Shown piece after piece: positions 45,441 to 54,888 of a stretch of 64,000 nucleotides of DNA (its first letter is position 1; every line of letters starts with the position of its first letter). The notes under the pieces are model-generated. The model saw only the letters and a program-made list of their open reading frames with translations. It was not told the DNA's origin and ran no database searches. Source of the stretch: Dyadobacter sp. SG02 (GTDB taxonomy: Bacteria > Bacteroidota > Bacteroidia > Cytophagales > Spirosomataceae); NCBI RefSeq assembly GCF_900109045.1, contig NZ_FNYL01000001.1:383386-447385 (forward strand). The letters are read 5' to 3'. The translations under genes and the position numbers were made by a program.

Positions 45441-47297
45441 ATGTCTCCCAACCAAACCAAAGAAACCCTGCGGTCAAGGCTCATACTCACCCTCATTCTC
45501 GTTGCAGGTCTTGCGTTGCGGCTCTACAACCTCGATCGTTACAGTATTTTCTTCGATGAAGTGAGCACATTGCTCGTCAGCCAGGGCATCGTATTGGAAG
45601 GAGCTAATCAGAAAGAGGCTTTTTCGACCCGCGAGCTGGCTGATTCCCGCTTTTGGACAACACCGGCGTTCCCGCAAAAACAAGTGCTCCGCACTTTTAC
45701 GGCAAACGAAATCTATACACCCAAAGCATTCACGCCGGCCGAGTTCTGGGCTCCCAAATCCATCGAGGATTACTACGAGGCCATGACGCGCAGCGATATC
45801 GGCAACAGTCCGTTCTACTACGCGCTCCTGCATCCGTGGATCGACGTTTTCGGCTTTTCAGACTATTCGATCCGGCTTTTCTCGGTCATTTTCAGTGTGT
45901 TGATCATTGGGCTCACCTATCTGTTTGCGAGAAGGTTCTTCGGGACCAATACCGCGTTAATAGCAGCGGCCATCACCGCCATTGAACCCTTTTTCATCGC
46001 ATACAGCCATCAGGCACGGAACTACTCGCTGACGTTTTTCCTCACGCTTGCGGCAACTTATTTCTTTTTACAAATCATTGAAAATAAACCCGGTAAGCGA
46101 AATCCTGTTGGGCTTTACGTCGGATATATACTCACAGCGGGGCTGGGGCTGCTCAGCCACTTCCTGGTCATTGCGGTGCTGCTGGCGCACGCATTGTACG
46201 CATTATTTTTCCTGAGAACGCTCCAAGGCTGGATCAAGATGTCCATTGCGGCGGTGTTCACGCTTTCGGGCGTAACCTGGTGGCTGATGTTCGGCGGGGG
46301 CATTTATACTTTGTCATCCTTGCAGCATCAGGCGGAGAGATACCGCTATCAGGCCGAAACGGGCGGCCAGGTATTCGGCAATATCGAACCGGCCACGCCC
46401 TTGAATGTCTTCAATAAATCGCTGCCGATTTTCGCCGACCTCGTCTTGTTTACCAATGGCCTTACCGACGCGCTGGGCGGCAAAAAGAATGTGGCTGTGG
46501 CATTGCTGGTGGCATTGATACTCATAGGCTGGTATCGTTTCAAAGACAAGATCAACACGCCGGCGTGGCTTACTCCGCGTTTTCCTTACCTGCTCGTTAT
46601 TATTACCGCGTTTTTTTATAATAACCACAAACTGCAATTCTGCATCCTCAGCATCAGTTTGTTTGCATTGTCCTTCATTCCTGATTTACATAAAAATGCA
46701 AGCCGCGAGCAACGGGCACGGCTCTGGCTACTGTACATTATGGCGCTTGTACCGACGTTGTTCCTCATTCTGATGTCTTTCAAAAACGGGCATACATACG
46801 GCATTATGCAGCGTTATTCGGGCTTTTCATTCCCTTACGTGATTATTCTACTGAGCTTGTTGCTCCAATATTATACCACATTGAATCATGAGTTCCGGGT
46901 GCTTGTTTTCGTGTTCCTTGCCGCCCAGCTGTATTTTGTGGGATTAAGGTTAAAAGAATTTTACGAAGACCGCTCACCCAAATACGGCTATTTTGCCGTG
47001 CCACGCGTGCCTAACCCCTACATGGAAGCAGCGAAGAAGATAGAAGCGAACTACCAGCCCGGCGACACCATCTTTTATCCCGCCCCACGGTATGAAGTCC
47101 TTTCCGAAATGGACCGGACATTCCTGCCCTACTCTATCCACGACGCACAGATCACCAACCTGTATTTCCCGAAAGACGCGCAATACGTACAGGCCATGGA
47201 TATGGATCAAACCGAGCGGATATGGATCAAAAAACAGGGACGCCCCGAGCCGCTGGAAATCATGAAACTGACCGGCAAACGCTACGGTTTTGAGTAA
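45441..47297 (+). CDS. GT39/ArnT-like polytopic glycosyltransferase
   Basis: 618 aa. The N-terminal LRLYNLDRYSIFFDEVSTLL matches the first loop of the PMT/ArnT-like GT-C fold, whose Asp-Glu is the metal-binding site. About ten membrane helices follow. The C-terminal about 150 residues are soluble. Enzymes of this group transfer a sugar from a lipid-phosphate donor. It stands alone, 118 bases before the transketolase gene, as an introduction to the glycan block. Confidence 0.85.
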   Translation: MSPNQTKETLRSRLILTLILVAGLALRLYNLDRYSIFFDEVSTLLVSQGIVLEGANQKEAFSTRELADSRFWTTPAFPQKQVLRTFTANEIYTPKAFTPAEFWAPKSIEDYYEAMTRSDIGNSPFYYALLHPWIDVFGFSDYSIRLFSVIFSVLIIGLTYLFARRFFGTNTALIAAAITAIEPFFIAYSHQARNYSLTFFLTLAATYFFLQIIENKPGKRNPVGLYVGYILTAGLGLLSHFLVIAVLLAHALYALFFLRTLQGWIKMSIAAVFTLSGVTWWLMFGGGIYTLSSLQHQAERYRYQAETGGQVFGNIEPATPLNVFNKSLPIFADLVLFTNGLTDALGGKKNVAVALLVALILIGWYRFKDKINTPAWLTPRFPYLLVIITAFFYNNHKLQFCILSISLFALSFIPDLHKNASREQRARLWLLYIMALVPTLFLILMSFKNGHTYGIMQRYSGFSFPYVIILLSLLLQYYTTLNHEFRVLVFVFLAAQLYFVGLRLKEFYEDRSPKYGYFAVPRVPNPYMEAAKKIEANYQPGDTIFYPAPRYEVLSEMDRTFLPYSIHDAQITNLYFPKDAQYVQAMDMDQTERIWIKKQGRPEPLEIMKLTGKRYGFE

Positions 47298-47415
47298 GCG
47301 GCAAGGTTGTTTTAACAGAGCCGTCCAATAACATTTTGTATATTGCGGACTTAAAACCGAAGATCTGGCCGTTATTTTGCAGGCAATTCCTTACATCGAC
47401 ATACAACAATCAGGC

Positions 47416-48243
47416 ATGACAGCAGAAGAGATATTAAAAGACCCTAAACAGTTGAGCGGCGAGCTTCGCCTGAAAATACTGGGCCTTTACCACCAGGCCA
47501 ACGCGGGCCACATTGGTTGCTCTCTGAGCTGCATCGACCTGATGATCGCGGTCCTTTTCGTTCAGAAATCGGTCGACGATACATTCATTTTGTCCAAAGG
47601 TCATGCGGCGGCGGCGCTTTACGCGTGCCTGAACACGCTCGGGGAAATTACGGACGAAGAGCTGGCGACATTCTACCTCGACGGTACCACATTGCCCGCC
47701 CACCCCGCGCCGCGCCAGTACAAAAGCATTCCTTTTGCAACCGGTTCGCTAGGGCACGGGTTACCCATTGCCACGGGCATTGCCCACGCTGCCAAGGTAG
47801 CCGACGATGCAACATATTCGTTCACGCTGCTGTCTGATGGGGAGACCAATGAAGGTACTACCTGGGAAGCGGCGCATTATGCCATTCAAAATCAGCTCGA
47901 TAACCTGATCATGCTCATCGACAAGAACGGTTTGCAAGGTTTTGGCTCTACCGACAAGGTTTTAGGCGAAACCGCATCCGTTGAAAAATGGAAGGCGATC
48001 GGCTTCGAAACGGTGGAAGTGGACGGTCACGACATAGTGGCCATTGCCAGGGCGATCAGCGAGTTGAAAGAACACAAAAACGGGCTCCCAAAAGCGATTA
48101 TCGCCAACACCGTCAAAGGTAAGGGGGTTTCTTACATGGAGAACAAATTGGAATGGCACTACCTGCCCATGAATAAAGACCAGTATGAGCAAGCTACACT
48201 GGAAGTAAAGGAACGTTATCTTAATGAATTGACGAATGCTTGA
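47416..48243 (+). CDS. transketolase, N-terminal (ThDP-binding) subunit
   Basis: About 275 aa from ATG 47416; a TTG at 47377 is in frame but unlikely. The product has LSKGHAAAALYACL, GSLGHGLPIATGIA and the ThDP/metal motif LSDGETNEG...DKNG (the G of GDG is S, though the Asp is kept). It is only the N-half of a transketolase; the C-half is encoded two genes downstream. Its stop overlaps the next gene by 8 bases. A dedicated glycan-pathway split transketolase is inferred. Confidence 0.9.
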   Translation: MTAEEILKDPKQLSGELRLKILGLYHQANAGHIGCSLSCIDLMIAVLFVQKSVDDTFILSKGHAAAALYACLNTLGEITDEELATFYLDGTTLPAHPAPRQYKSIPFATGSLGHGLPIATGIAHAAKVADDATYSFTLLSDGETNEGTTWEAAHYAIQNQLDNLIMLIDKNGLQGFGSTDKVLGETASVEKWKAIGFETVEVDGHDIVAIARAISELKEHKNGLPKAIIANTVKGKGVSYMENKLEWHYLPMNKDQYEQATLEVKERYLNELTNA

Positions 48244-50230
48244 TCATTTACCGGTTTACCGCGATAAAATAGCGAAATTAAAAGGGCCAGTTTTTGTTTT
48301 CGGTGCCAGCGGCTTCATTGGCGCCAATCTTTTCAATGATATATTCAAAATCCGGAAGGATTGCTATGCGGTTACCCACGACGCTACGAAAGCATGGCGC
48401 CTGAAACTGCTGAATGTTCCGTTTGAAAACATCATTCACTGCGACATTCTTTCCGACAATTCCATTAAGGAGGTATTTGAAAAGTACAAACCGCAAACCA
48501 TTTTCAACCTTGCGGCTTACGGTGCGTACAGCAAGCAGAACAATGTAAACCTGACCTATGAGACGAATGTGCTCGGAACGGTGAACATTCTGCAAAACTG
48601 CACGAAGGATATGGTTTACATCCATGCCGGAAGCAGTTCCGAGTATGGTTTCAATTGTACTTCTCCCAAAGAAACCGATCGCGTCGAGCCGAACAGCCAT
48701 TATGCGGTTTCCAAGGTTTCGGCGGCTTATTTGCTGGAATATTATGCCAAAGTCGCGGGGCTGAAAACGCTCAACCTGCGACTGTACTCGATTTACGGAT
48801 ACTGGGAAGAGCCCGACCGGCTGATCCCGCGCCTGATCGAGAATGCACGTAAAAAGAACCTGCCTTCGCTGGTATCGCCCGATATCAGCCGCGATTTTGT
48901 ATTTGTGGAAGATTGTGTGGAAGCGTTTCTGAATGCCGCATTGATGATCGATGACGAAAAATCCGGACGTTCCTATAACATTGCTACCGGTCGCAAAACA
49001 ACGATGGGAGACCTCGTGGACGTTACGCGCAAGGCCTTTTCCATCGCGAAAGAACCGGAATGGGGCAGCATGTCGAACCGCAAGTGGGACCTGGCCGAAT
49101 GGTTCGGCGATCCTACCGCATTTGAAAACGATTTCGGCTGGAAAGCCCGCACCTCGCTGGAAGAAGGTCTGACGCGGTACAGCCAATGGCAGGATGCCGT
49201 GCAATATGAGGCAAGGCTGATCCCCGCATTCGAAAATCCGAAACTGAACCCGGTCATCACGGCCATTATCGCGTGTTACAAGGATGCGCAGGCGATCCCG
49301 TTCATGTACGAGCGTCTTGTGAAGACTTTCAACGAGCTAAAAGTCCGCTACGAAATCATTTTCGTGAACGACAATTCGCCTGATAACCAGGAAGAAGTGA
49401 TCAATGCGATCTGCGACAAAGACCCTAATGTGGTCGGAATCAGCCACTCACGGAATTTTGGTTCACAGTCGGCATTCCTGAGCGGAATGGAGATCGCGAC
49501 GGGCGACTGCGTAGTGCTCATGGACGGTGATTTGCAGGACCCACCTGAAATTATCCCGGCATTTTACGAAAAATGGATGGATGGCTACGACGTTGTGTAC
49601 GGCGTACGCGTGCAGCGCGAGATGAAACCGCATATCCATTTCTTCTATAAATCGTTTTACAAAATATTCCAGGGACTCAGCTACATTCCCATTCCCCGCG
49701 ACGCCGGCGATTTCTCGATGATCGACCGCAAAGTGGTGAAAGAGTTAGTGGATTTGCCCGAAACAGAGCAATTCTTGCGCGGCTTGCGTGCGTGGGTCGG
49801 CTTCAAACAAACCGGGGTACCTTACGTGCGTCCGGAAAGGATGTTCGGCGTATCGACCAATAACTGGACGAAAAACATCTGGTGGGCCAAAAAGGCGATC
49901 TTCTCGTTCAGTTTTGCACCCTTGGAATTGATGAGTTACGCCGGATTTGGTCTTACTGCTCTGTCTATTTTGGGGATTTTTTGGCAGATACTCGCCAAAT
50001 TCTTTTTCTTCCCGGATACGCCAAGGGGCCTCAGCACCGTAATAATCCTGATAGTCTTCTTCGGCGGGCTTACCATACTGGGCATTTCGTTTTTGGGAGA
50101 ATACATTACCAAGATATTCGAGGAGACTAAAAAGCGGCCTAAATATATCCGCACCAGGATACGCCGCGGTCCGAAAGCCTATAAAACGGCCGACGAGATC
50201 CGCGCTTTGGTGAAACAATTGAGAAAGTAG
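48236..50230 (+). CDS. fusion of NAD-dependent epimerase/dehydratase and GT2 glycosyltransferase
   Basis: 664 aa. Residues about 18-320 are an extended SDR with GASGFIGA (23-30) and the YxxxK pair (Tyr156, Lys160) in SHYAVSK. Residues about 335-560 are a GT2 core (NDNSPDNQEEV, VLMDGDLQDPPEI), and two membrane helices follow at about 565-625, as in DPM/GtrB-type proteins. Sugar nucleotide remodelling and transfer to a lipid carrier may be coupled in one polypeptide. It overlaps the transketolase N-half by 8 bases. Confidence 0.9.
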   Translation: MLDHLPVYRDKIAKLKGPVFVFGASGFIGANLFNDIFKIRKDCYAVTHDATKAWRLKLLNVPFENIIHCDILSDNSIKEVFEKYKPQTIFNLAAYGAYSKQNNVNLTYETNVLGTVNILQNCTKDMVYIHAGSSSEYGFNCTSPKETDRVEPNSHYAVSKVSAAYLLEYYAKVAGLKTLNLRLYSIYGYWEEPDRLIPRLIENARKKNLPSLVSPDISRDFVFVEDCVEAFLNAALMIDDEKSGRSYNIATGRKTTMGDLVDVTRKAFSIAKEPEWGSMSNRKWDLAEWFGDPTAFENDFGWKARTSLEEGLTRYSQWQDAVQYEARLIPAFENPKLNPVITAIIACYKDAQAIPFMYERLVKTFNELKVRYEIIFVNDNSPDNQEEVINAICDKDPNVVGISHSRNFGSQSAFLSGMEIATGDCVVLMDGDLQDPPEIIPAFYEKWMDGYDVVYGVRVQREMKPHIHFFYKSFYKIFQGLSYIPIPRDAGDFSMIDRKVVKELVDLPETEQFLRGLRAWVGFKQTGVPYVRPERMFGVSTNNWTKNIWWAKKAIFSFSFAPLELMSYAGFGLTALSILGIFWQILAKFFFFPDTPRGLSTVIILIVFFGGLTILGISFLGEYITKIFEETKKRPKYIRTRIRRGPKAYKTADEIRALVKQLRK

Positions 50231-50310
50231 CTAAATTGCATGATATCAACCGGTTAGAAAAACTAACCGATTTAAGTTAAGCATTCAATCGGCATAGCGC
50301 CCACTTAACG

Positions 50311-51231
50311 ATGAGAAAAGAATTTTCAACAGCCATAGAAGAACTTGCGACGGAAGACGATTCCGTGATCTTCATCACAGGCGATCTTGGATATAATGCA
50401 TTGGAAAACTTGCAGGCCAAAATGGGCAAGCGGTTCATCAATGCCGGTGTTGCGGAGCAGAATATGGTGGGTGTAGCTGCCGGCTTTGCGCACAAAGGTT
50501 ATAAAGTATTTTGTTACAGCATTGCGCCATTTATCGTGTACCGCTGCCTCGAACAGTTCCGAAACGACGTGTGTTTCAACAACTTGCCTGTATTTTTGGT
50601 AGGTAATGGCGGTGGGTACGGATACGGGATCATGGGCAGCAGCCATCATACGATCGAAGACCTGGCGTGCCTGAGCGGCCAGCAGAATGCCCAGGTATGG
50701 GTACCTGCATTCGCGGACGAGGTCGGGCCGGTTGTACAGCAAATCGCCGCCGATGCGCGCCCTGCGTACCTGCGCCTGGGAGCGGGAAAAACGGCTCCGG
50801 CAGACAGCTACCTTTCTGGATCGTTCAAAGTAATACACCAGCCAGCCCATGCCGAGATGACCGTTTTCGCATTAGGACCGGTCGCCAACAATGTATTGTC
50901 GGCATTGGCACTAGCCCCGGAATTCGCGGAAAAAGTGAATGTGGTTACTGCGCTGCATTTCCCTCTTGAATTGACGGAGGAACTGATCGCGCTCGTCAAA
51001 AAAGCGCCGGCAATCCTCGTGGCGGAAGAGCATATCAGCACGGGAGGTCTCGCACAGCAGCTCTCCGTTCAGTTGCTGGAAAAGGGTATTTTCCCTTCGG
51101 TATTCAAAAGTCTCAAAGCGGAAGGCTACCCTAACGGCCTTTACGGCAGCCAAAGCTATCACCAGAAACTTTCCGGACTTGACACGGATTCAATATTGTC
51201 GAGCATCAGCCAACTAATGATTCCGGCATGA
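50311..51231 (+). CDS. transketolase, C-terminal subunit
   Basis: 306 aa. The pyrimidine-binding motif is clear in NAGVAEQNMVGVAAGFAHKG (with the Glu that activates ThDP), then GYGYGIMGSSHHTIED and a C-terminal transketolase_C domain (about 180-300). It should pair with the N-half at 47416-48243. The halves are separated by the epimerase-GT2 gene, an unusual order. Its stop overlaps the next start as ATGA. Confidence 0.91.
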   Translation: MRKEFSTAIEELATEDDSVIFITGDLGYNALENLQAKMGKRFINAGVAEQNMVGVAAGFAHKGYKVFCYSIAPFIVYRCLEQFRNDVCFNNLPVFLVGNGGGYGYGIMGSSHHTIEDLACLSGQQNAQVWVPAFADEVGPVVQQIAADARPAYLRLGAGKTAPADSYLSGSFKVIHQPAHAEMTVFALGPVANNVLSALALAPEFAEKVNVVTALHFPLELTEELIALVKKAPAILVAEEHISTGGLAQQLSVQLLEKGIFPSVFKSLKAEGYPNGLYGSQSYHQKLSGLDTDSILSSISQLMIPA

Positions 51232-52922
51232 CGAAAAAGGCTTTTACCATTATTCTGAGCCTAATCCTGCTGTTACCCGTTGCCATTTATTTCACGGTAT
51301 GGGATTACTATGCCATCAATATTCCCAAATGGGACGACCATGCGCTGAAAAACTTCATCGCCGAATACGCGCAGGCCGGTGACTGGAAAGGAAAGATCCA
51401 GGCGCTTTTCAAACAGCATAACGAACACCGCATTGCGCTCACCCGGCTCTTCGCGTGGATCGATTATGCCATTTTCGGGCACCTTAATTACCGGCACCTG
51501 ATGACCGCGGGCAACTTGTTGCTCCTGGCGGTGATTCCGCTTTGGTATGACCTGCTCAAAAAGAACAAAAAGCCGCTTTTTGCATTGGTACCCATTCCAT
51601 TCCTCTGGATGACGCTGGCATTCTGGGAGAATATGTACTGGGGCATGTCGGCTGTGCAGAATTTCGGGGTGGTAACGCTCGTGTTATGGACGCTGTATCT
51701 GGTTATTAATCCCAAAGTATTGCCCTTTTCCATTGCTATTTTGCTCAGCGTGGTTACTGTGCTTACAAGTGGTAATGGTCTCATGGTACTTCCGCTGGGC
51801 GCATTACTGCTTTTCCTGGCAGGCAACCGGAAGCGTTTCGCATTGTGGACGATCATCGGCATTGCCGAGATTTTCTGTTATTTCTATTGGTATAAAAAAC
51901 CTGATTACAATCCGGAATCGAAAGCCGGTATCGTCCAGCTTGCGAAAGGCTATATGGCTTTCCTGGGTTCGTTTGCGGAATCTATCCCTGTGCTGGATCA
52001 CGTCAAGGTTTGCATTTTCTTGGGTGTGGTGCTGTTTCTGGTAGCGGTTTCCATTGCTTCCACAACGCTTTTCAGGATCATCAGAAACAAATATTCCCAC
52101 AAATTCGAACGAACTACGGATCTCTTCTGCCTGGGCGCGATCCTGTTCATCCTCGGCACAGCGGCCATTGTCGTCCACAGCCGCGCGGGTTTCGGGTTCG
52201 ACGTGCTCATTGCGAGTAAAATCAAAATATACTCCGTTCTCCTGCTGATCATCGCCTACATCTACGTCGTAGTCCCGATCCGCGGCAGTTTTCTTTCGCC
52301 TTACATTACCGCGATCATCGCATTGGCGGTAACTTTCAATGTGTTCAGCTACCATTACCACCTGGTGGATGCTTATAATCTGAGAAAGCAAATGGTAACG
52401 TCGCAATTCAACTGGACATTTACGGATAAATCATTGAAATATCCCACGGACACGTCCTTCATTGCCAATATCGTAGAGAAAACACCCGTCATTTACGACA
52501 AATGGATCCCGCTTATCGCCATCGCCGATCGCCAGAACTATGCGGGCAGCTCGCGCGGGATGGTGGATTTGTATGACAAAACCACATTCACGACGGATAC
52601 TGCGTCCATTAAAGTAACCAACACCACATTCACCAGCCAAAGGTTACAGGATAGCGGGGTTTACATTCTGCTGAGTTCCGACGAATGCTACTATATCTTC
52701 CCAGCCTTGCGCACACGTAACACGAGCCGCAAGCAGCTGTTTTTGAAACAATACTACTTTGCCCCCGGCTTCTATGCCGACATCCCGTTTTCGGAAATGG
52801 ACAAGGGCAATTACAGAGTGGCGCTGATCCATCAGCAGGGTAACGACACCGGCATTCTGTTCAAAGATCAGCGGGTAACCGTCAAAGAATCGCGTAAAAA
52901 AGAAGTGAAAGTTAACTGGTAA
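51228..52922 (+). CDS. polytopic membrane protein of the glycan operon
   Basis: 564 aa. About eleven hydrophobic segments up to residue about 385, then a soluble C-terminal part of about 180 residues. The first loop has KWDDHALKNF and HNEHRIALTRLFAW, which recall the acidic loop of GT-C glycosyltransferases, so a lipid-linked sugar transferase is possible. I do not recognise a named family. It overlaps the upstream gene by 4 bases. Confidence 0.8.
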   Translation: MTKKAFTIILSLILLLPVAIYFTVWDYYAINIPKWDDHALKNFIAEYAQAGDWKGKIQALFKQHNEHRIALTRLFAWIDYAIFGHLNYRHLMTAGNLLLLAVIPLWYDLLKKNKKPLFALVPIPFLWMTLAFWENMYWGMSAVQNFGVVTLVLWTLYLVINPKVLPFSIAILLSVVTVLTSGNGLMVLPLGALLLFLAGNRKRFALWTIIGIAEIFCYFYWYKKPDYNPESKAGIVQLAKGYMAFLGSFAESIPVLDHVKVCIFLGVVLFLVAVSIASTTLFRIIRNKYSHKFERTTDLFCLGAILFILGTAAIVVHSRAGFGFDVLIASKIKIYSVLLLIIAYIYVVVPIRGSFLSPYITAIIALAVTFNVFSYHYHLVDAYNLRKQMVTSQFNWTFTDKSLKYPTDTSFIANIVEKTPVIYDKWIPLIAIADRQNYAGSSRGMVDLYDKTTFTTDTASIKVTNTTFTSQRLQDSGVYILLSSDECYYIFPALRTRNTSRKQLFLKQYYFAPGFYADIPFSEMDKGNYRVALIHQQGNDTGILFKDQRVTVKESRKKEVKVNW

Positions 52923-52924
52923 CC

Positions 52925-54061
52925 ATGCGCACCAATTCGGAAGGACACATTATTCAACTTGACGGCGTGCGCTTTATTGCAGTGGGGCTTGTTCTGCTCG
53001 ATCACCTGATCGTGGAGATCAACATCATCCCGTTCGGTGCTTTGGGCGTGACGATCTTCTTCGTGCTCAGCGGTTTCCTGATCTCCCGCATTCTGCTCAA
53101 AAGCAAAGAGAAAACCTACGAAACACCGGGAGGCTTCAAAAAATATCTGCGCAAGTTCCTTATTCGCAGAACGATCCGCATTTTCCCGGTATACTACCTG
53201 ATCATTGCGATATTGTTCCTTTTGAACGTACCGCCGGTTCGTGATAAACTGGCCTGGCTCGCATTGTACGGAACGAACATTTACATAGCGCTTCACAAAA
53301 CCTGGATGGGTTCGGTAGACCATTTGTGGTCGCTGGCAGTGGAAGAGCAGGTGTACCTCTTTTTCCCTTTCCTGATATTCTTCATTCCAAAAAATAAACT
53401 GGTGCCCGTGCTGGGCCTGATGGGTATTTTCAGCATTCTCCTGCGCGCTTACATTTTCTACTCGGGCAGGATACCCGGTACCAACTTCGTGACAATGGGC
53501 GAATGGACGGTCGCGTATGTATCTACGCCCGCGTGCTTCGATTCCTTTGCATTGGGTGGGCTCATGGCCTGGATGCAGCTTTACAAAAATGATTTGTTTG
53601 TTAAATTCTTCCACAAATCATGGCCCGTGCTGCTCGGATTGCTGGGTTGGGTGTTGGTGCAATGGTGGGCCAAATCGCTGGCTCAGCCTTTCAACTTCCC
53701 GTACGTCGTGCTCGACAGAACCATGTCGTCCATTTTCGGGTTTATGCTGATAGGACGCGCTGTGATGGGTTTTAAGGGTTGGATGGCCGCGTTCCTCGAA
53801 AATCCGGTGTGTATCTATCTTGGCAAAATCAGCTATGGCCTGTACCTGTACCACAATTTTGTATACAACCACTTTCACAGCGGTCCCATGCACCCGACGG
53901 TCAGGCTTTTCCGGAAAATCTATCAATATATCCCCGGCCTCGAAGGCAATATCGCATTCGAAGCAACGGTCGTAGTAGCGCTCACTGTCTTAGTGGCATC
54001 GGTTTCCTGGCACTTCTTCGAGAAACCGATTAATGCCCTGAAAGACAAGTACGCTTACTAA
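52925..54061 (+). CDS. acyltransferase family 3 membrane protein
   Basis: 378 aa, about ten membrane helices. The N-terminus (LDGVRFIAVGLVLLDHL) and the RTIRIFPVYYL stretch are typical of the family, which O-acylates sugars and lipids at the membrane. It starts 2 bases after the membrane gene stop. The later SGNH-like gene could be a partner in O-acetylation. Confidence 0.87.
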   Translation: MRTNSEGHIIQLDGVRFIAVGLVLLDHLIVEINIIPFGALGVTIFFVLSGFLISRILLKSKEKTYETPGGFKKYLRKFLIRRTIRIFPVYYLIIAILFLLNVPPVRDKLAWLALYGTNIYIALHKTWMGSVDHLWSLAVEEQVYLFFPFLIFFIPKNKLVPVLGLMGIFSILLRAYIFYSGRIPGTNFVTMGEWTVAYVSTPACFDSFALGGLMAWMQLYKNDLFVKFFHKSWPVLLGLLGWVLVQWWAKSLAQPFNFPYVVLDRTMSSIFGFMLIGRAVMGFKGWMAAFLENPVCIYLGKISYGLYLYHNFVYNHFHSGPMHPTVRLFRKIYQYIPGLEGNIAFEATVVVALTVLVASVSWHFFEKPINALKDKYAY

Positions 54062-54133
54062 ATAATAACACCCCATAGCCCTGTTACAGGCTTTATTTAT
54101 TAATTTCGCGCAACATACCAAATACGCTTTTGC

Positions 54134-54877
54134 ATGTCATATCTTCTGAGTATAGTAATGCCCGCATACAATGAGCAGGATTGTATCGAAAAAGTAGTTT
54201 ATAATTGGACCTCCTTCCTCAAAACCAAATTCCCCAACGATAACACTACCCTGATCGTCATCAATGACGGATCGAAAGACAATACGAAGGTATTACTGGA
54301 TGAGTTGGACCAAAAGGTAGACAATCTGACGGTTGTTCACCAGAAAAATGGCGGGCATGGTAATGCGGTCGTCAACGGCTACCGCAAGGCGCTGGAAGTA
54401 GGTTCGGAATATGTGTTCCAGACCGACAGCGACGACCAGTTCGTTTCCGAAGATTTTGACAAACTCTGGGACAAACGCTCCCAATCGCAATTCATACTCG
54501 GCTACCGCCAGGTCCGTCACGACGCCGGCGTACGCCTTTTTATCACGAAATTCCTCCGCGGCACGATTTCGGCTGTTTATGGTACATTCATTATGGACAG
54601 CAATATTCCGTTCCGTCTGATCAAAGGAACATTCCTGCAAAAACTGATGAACCAGCTGCCGAACCCGGAACCGTTCGCTCCGAACATCTTCCTGGCTGTG
54701 ATGGCTAAAAAATCGGGACAGCAGCTGTTCGACATCCCTATCACCCATAAAGACCGGGAAACCGGCACCGTTTCGATTGTGAAATGGAACCTGTGGAAAG
54801 TTTGTATACGAAGCTTTAAAGAACTCTTGCGGTTTCGCCTCGAACTGAATGATAAAGTGAAAGCGATCCGCGCTTAA
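54134..54877 (+). CDS. GT2 glycosyltransferase without membrane helices
   Basis: 247 aa, a GT-A core only: SIVMPAYNEQDCIEKV, INDGSKDNTKVL and QTDSDDQF with the DxD-like metal site. It resembles dolichol-phosphate mannose synthase-like enzymes. The lack of C-terminal helices separates it from the other two GT2 proteins in this window. A 72-base gap precedes it. Confidence 0.87.
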   Translation: MSYLLSIVMPAYNEQDCIEKVVYNWTSFLKTKFPNDNTTLIVINDGSKDNTKVLLDELDQKVDNLTVVHQKNGGHGNAVVNGYRKALEVGSEYVFQTDSDDQFVSEDFDKLWDKRSQSQFILGYRQVRHDAGVRLFITKFLRGTISAVYGTFIMDSNIPFRLIKGTFLQKLMNQLPNPEPFAPNIFLAVMAKKSGQQLFDIPITHKDRETGTVSIVKWNLWKVCIRSFKELLRFRLELNDKVKAIRA

Positions 54878-54888
54878 AAAACAGGCTT

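Noticed and set aside
44521..45477. 318-codon frame antisense to the OmpA-domain gene
   Set aside because: It is a shadow of a gene with clear domains; the antisense product has no coherent fold and no start context.
48278..49204. 308-codon frame antisense to the SDR part of the fusion
   Set aside because: It mirrors the coding frame of the SDR domain, which has intact motifs on the other strand.
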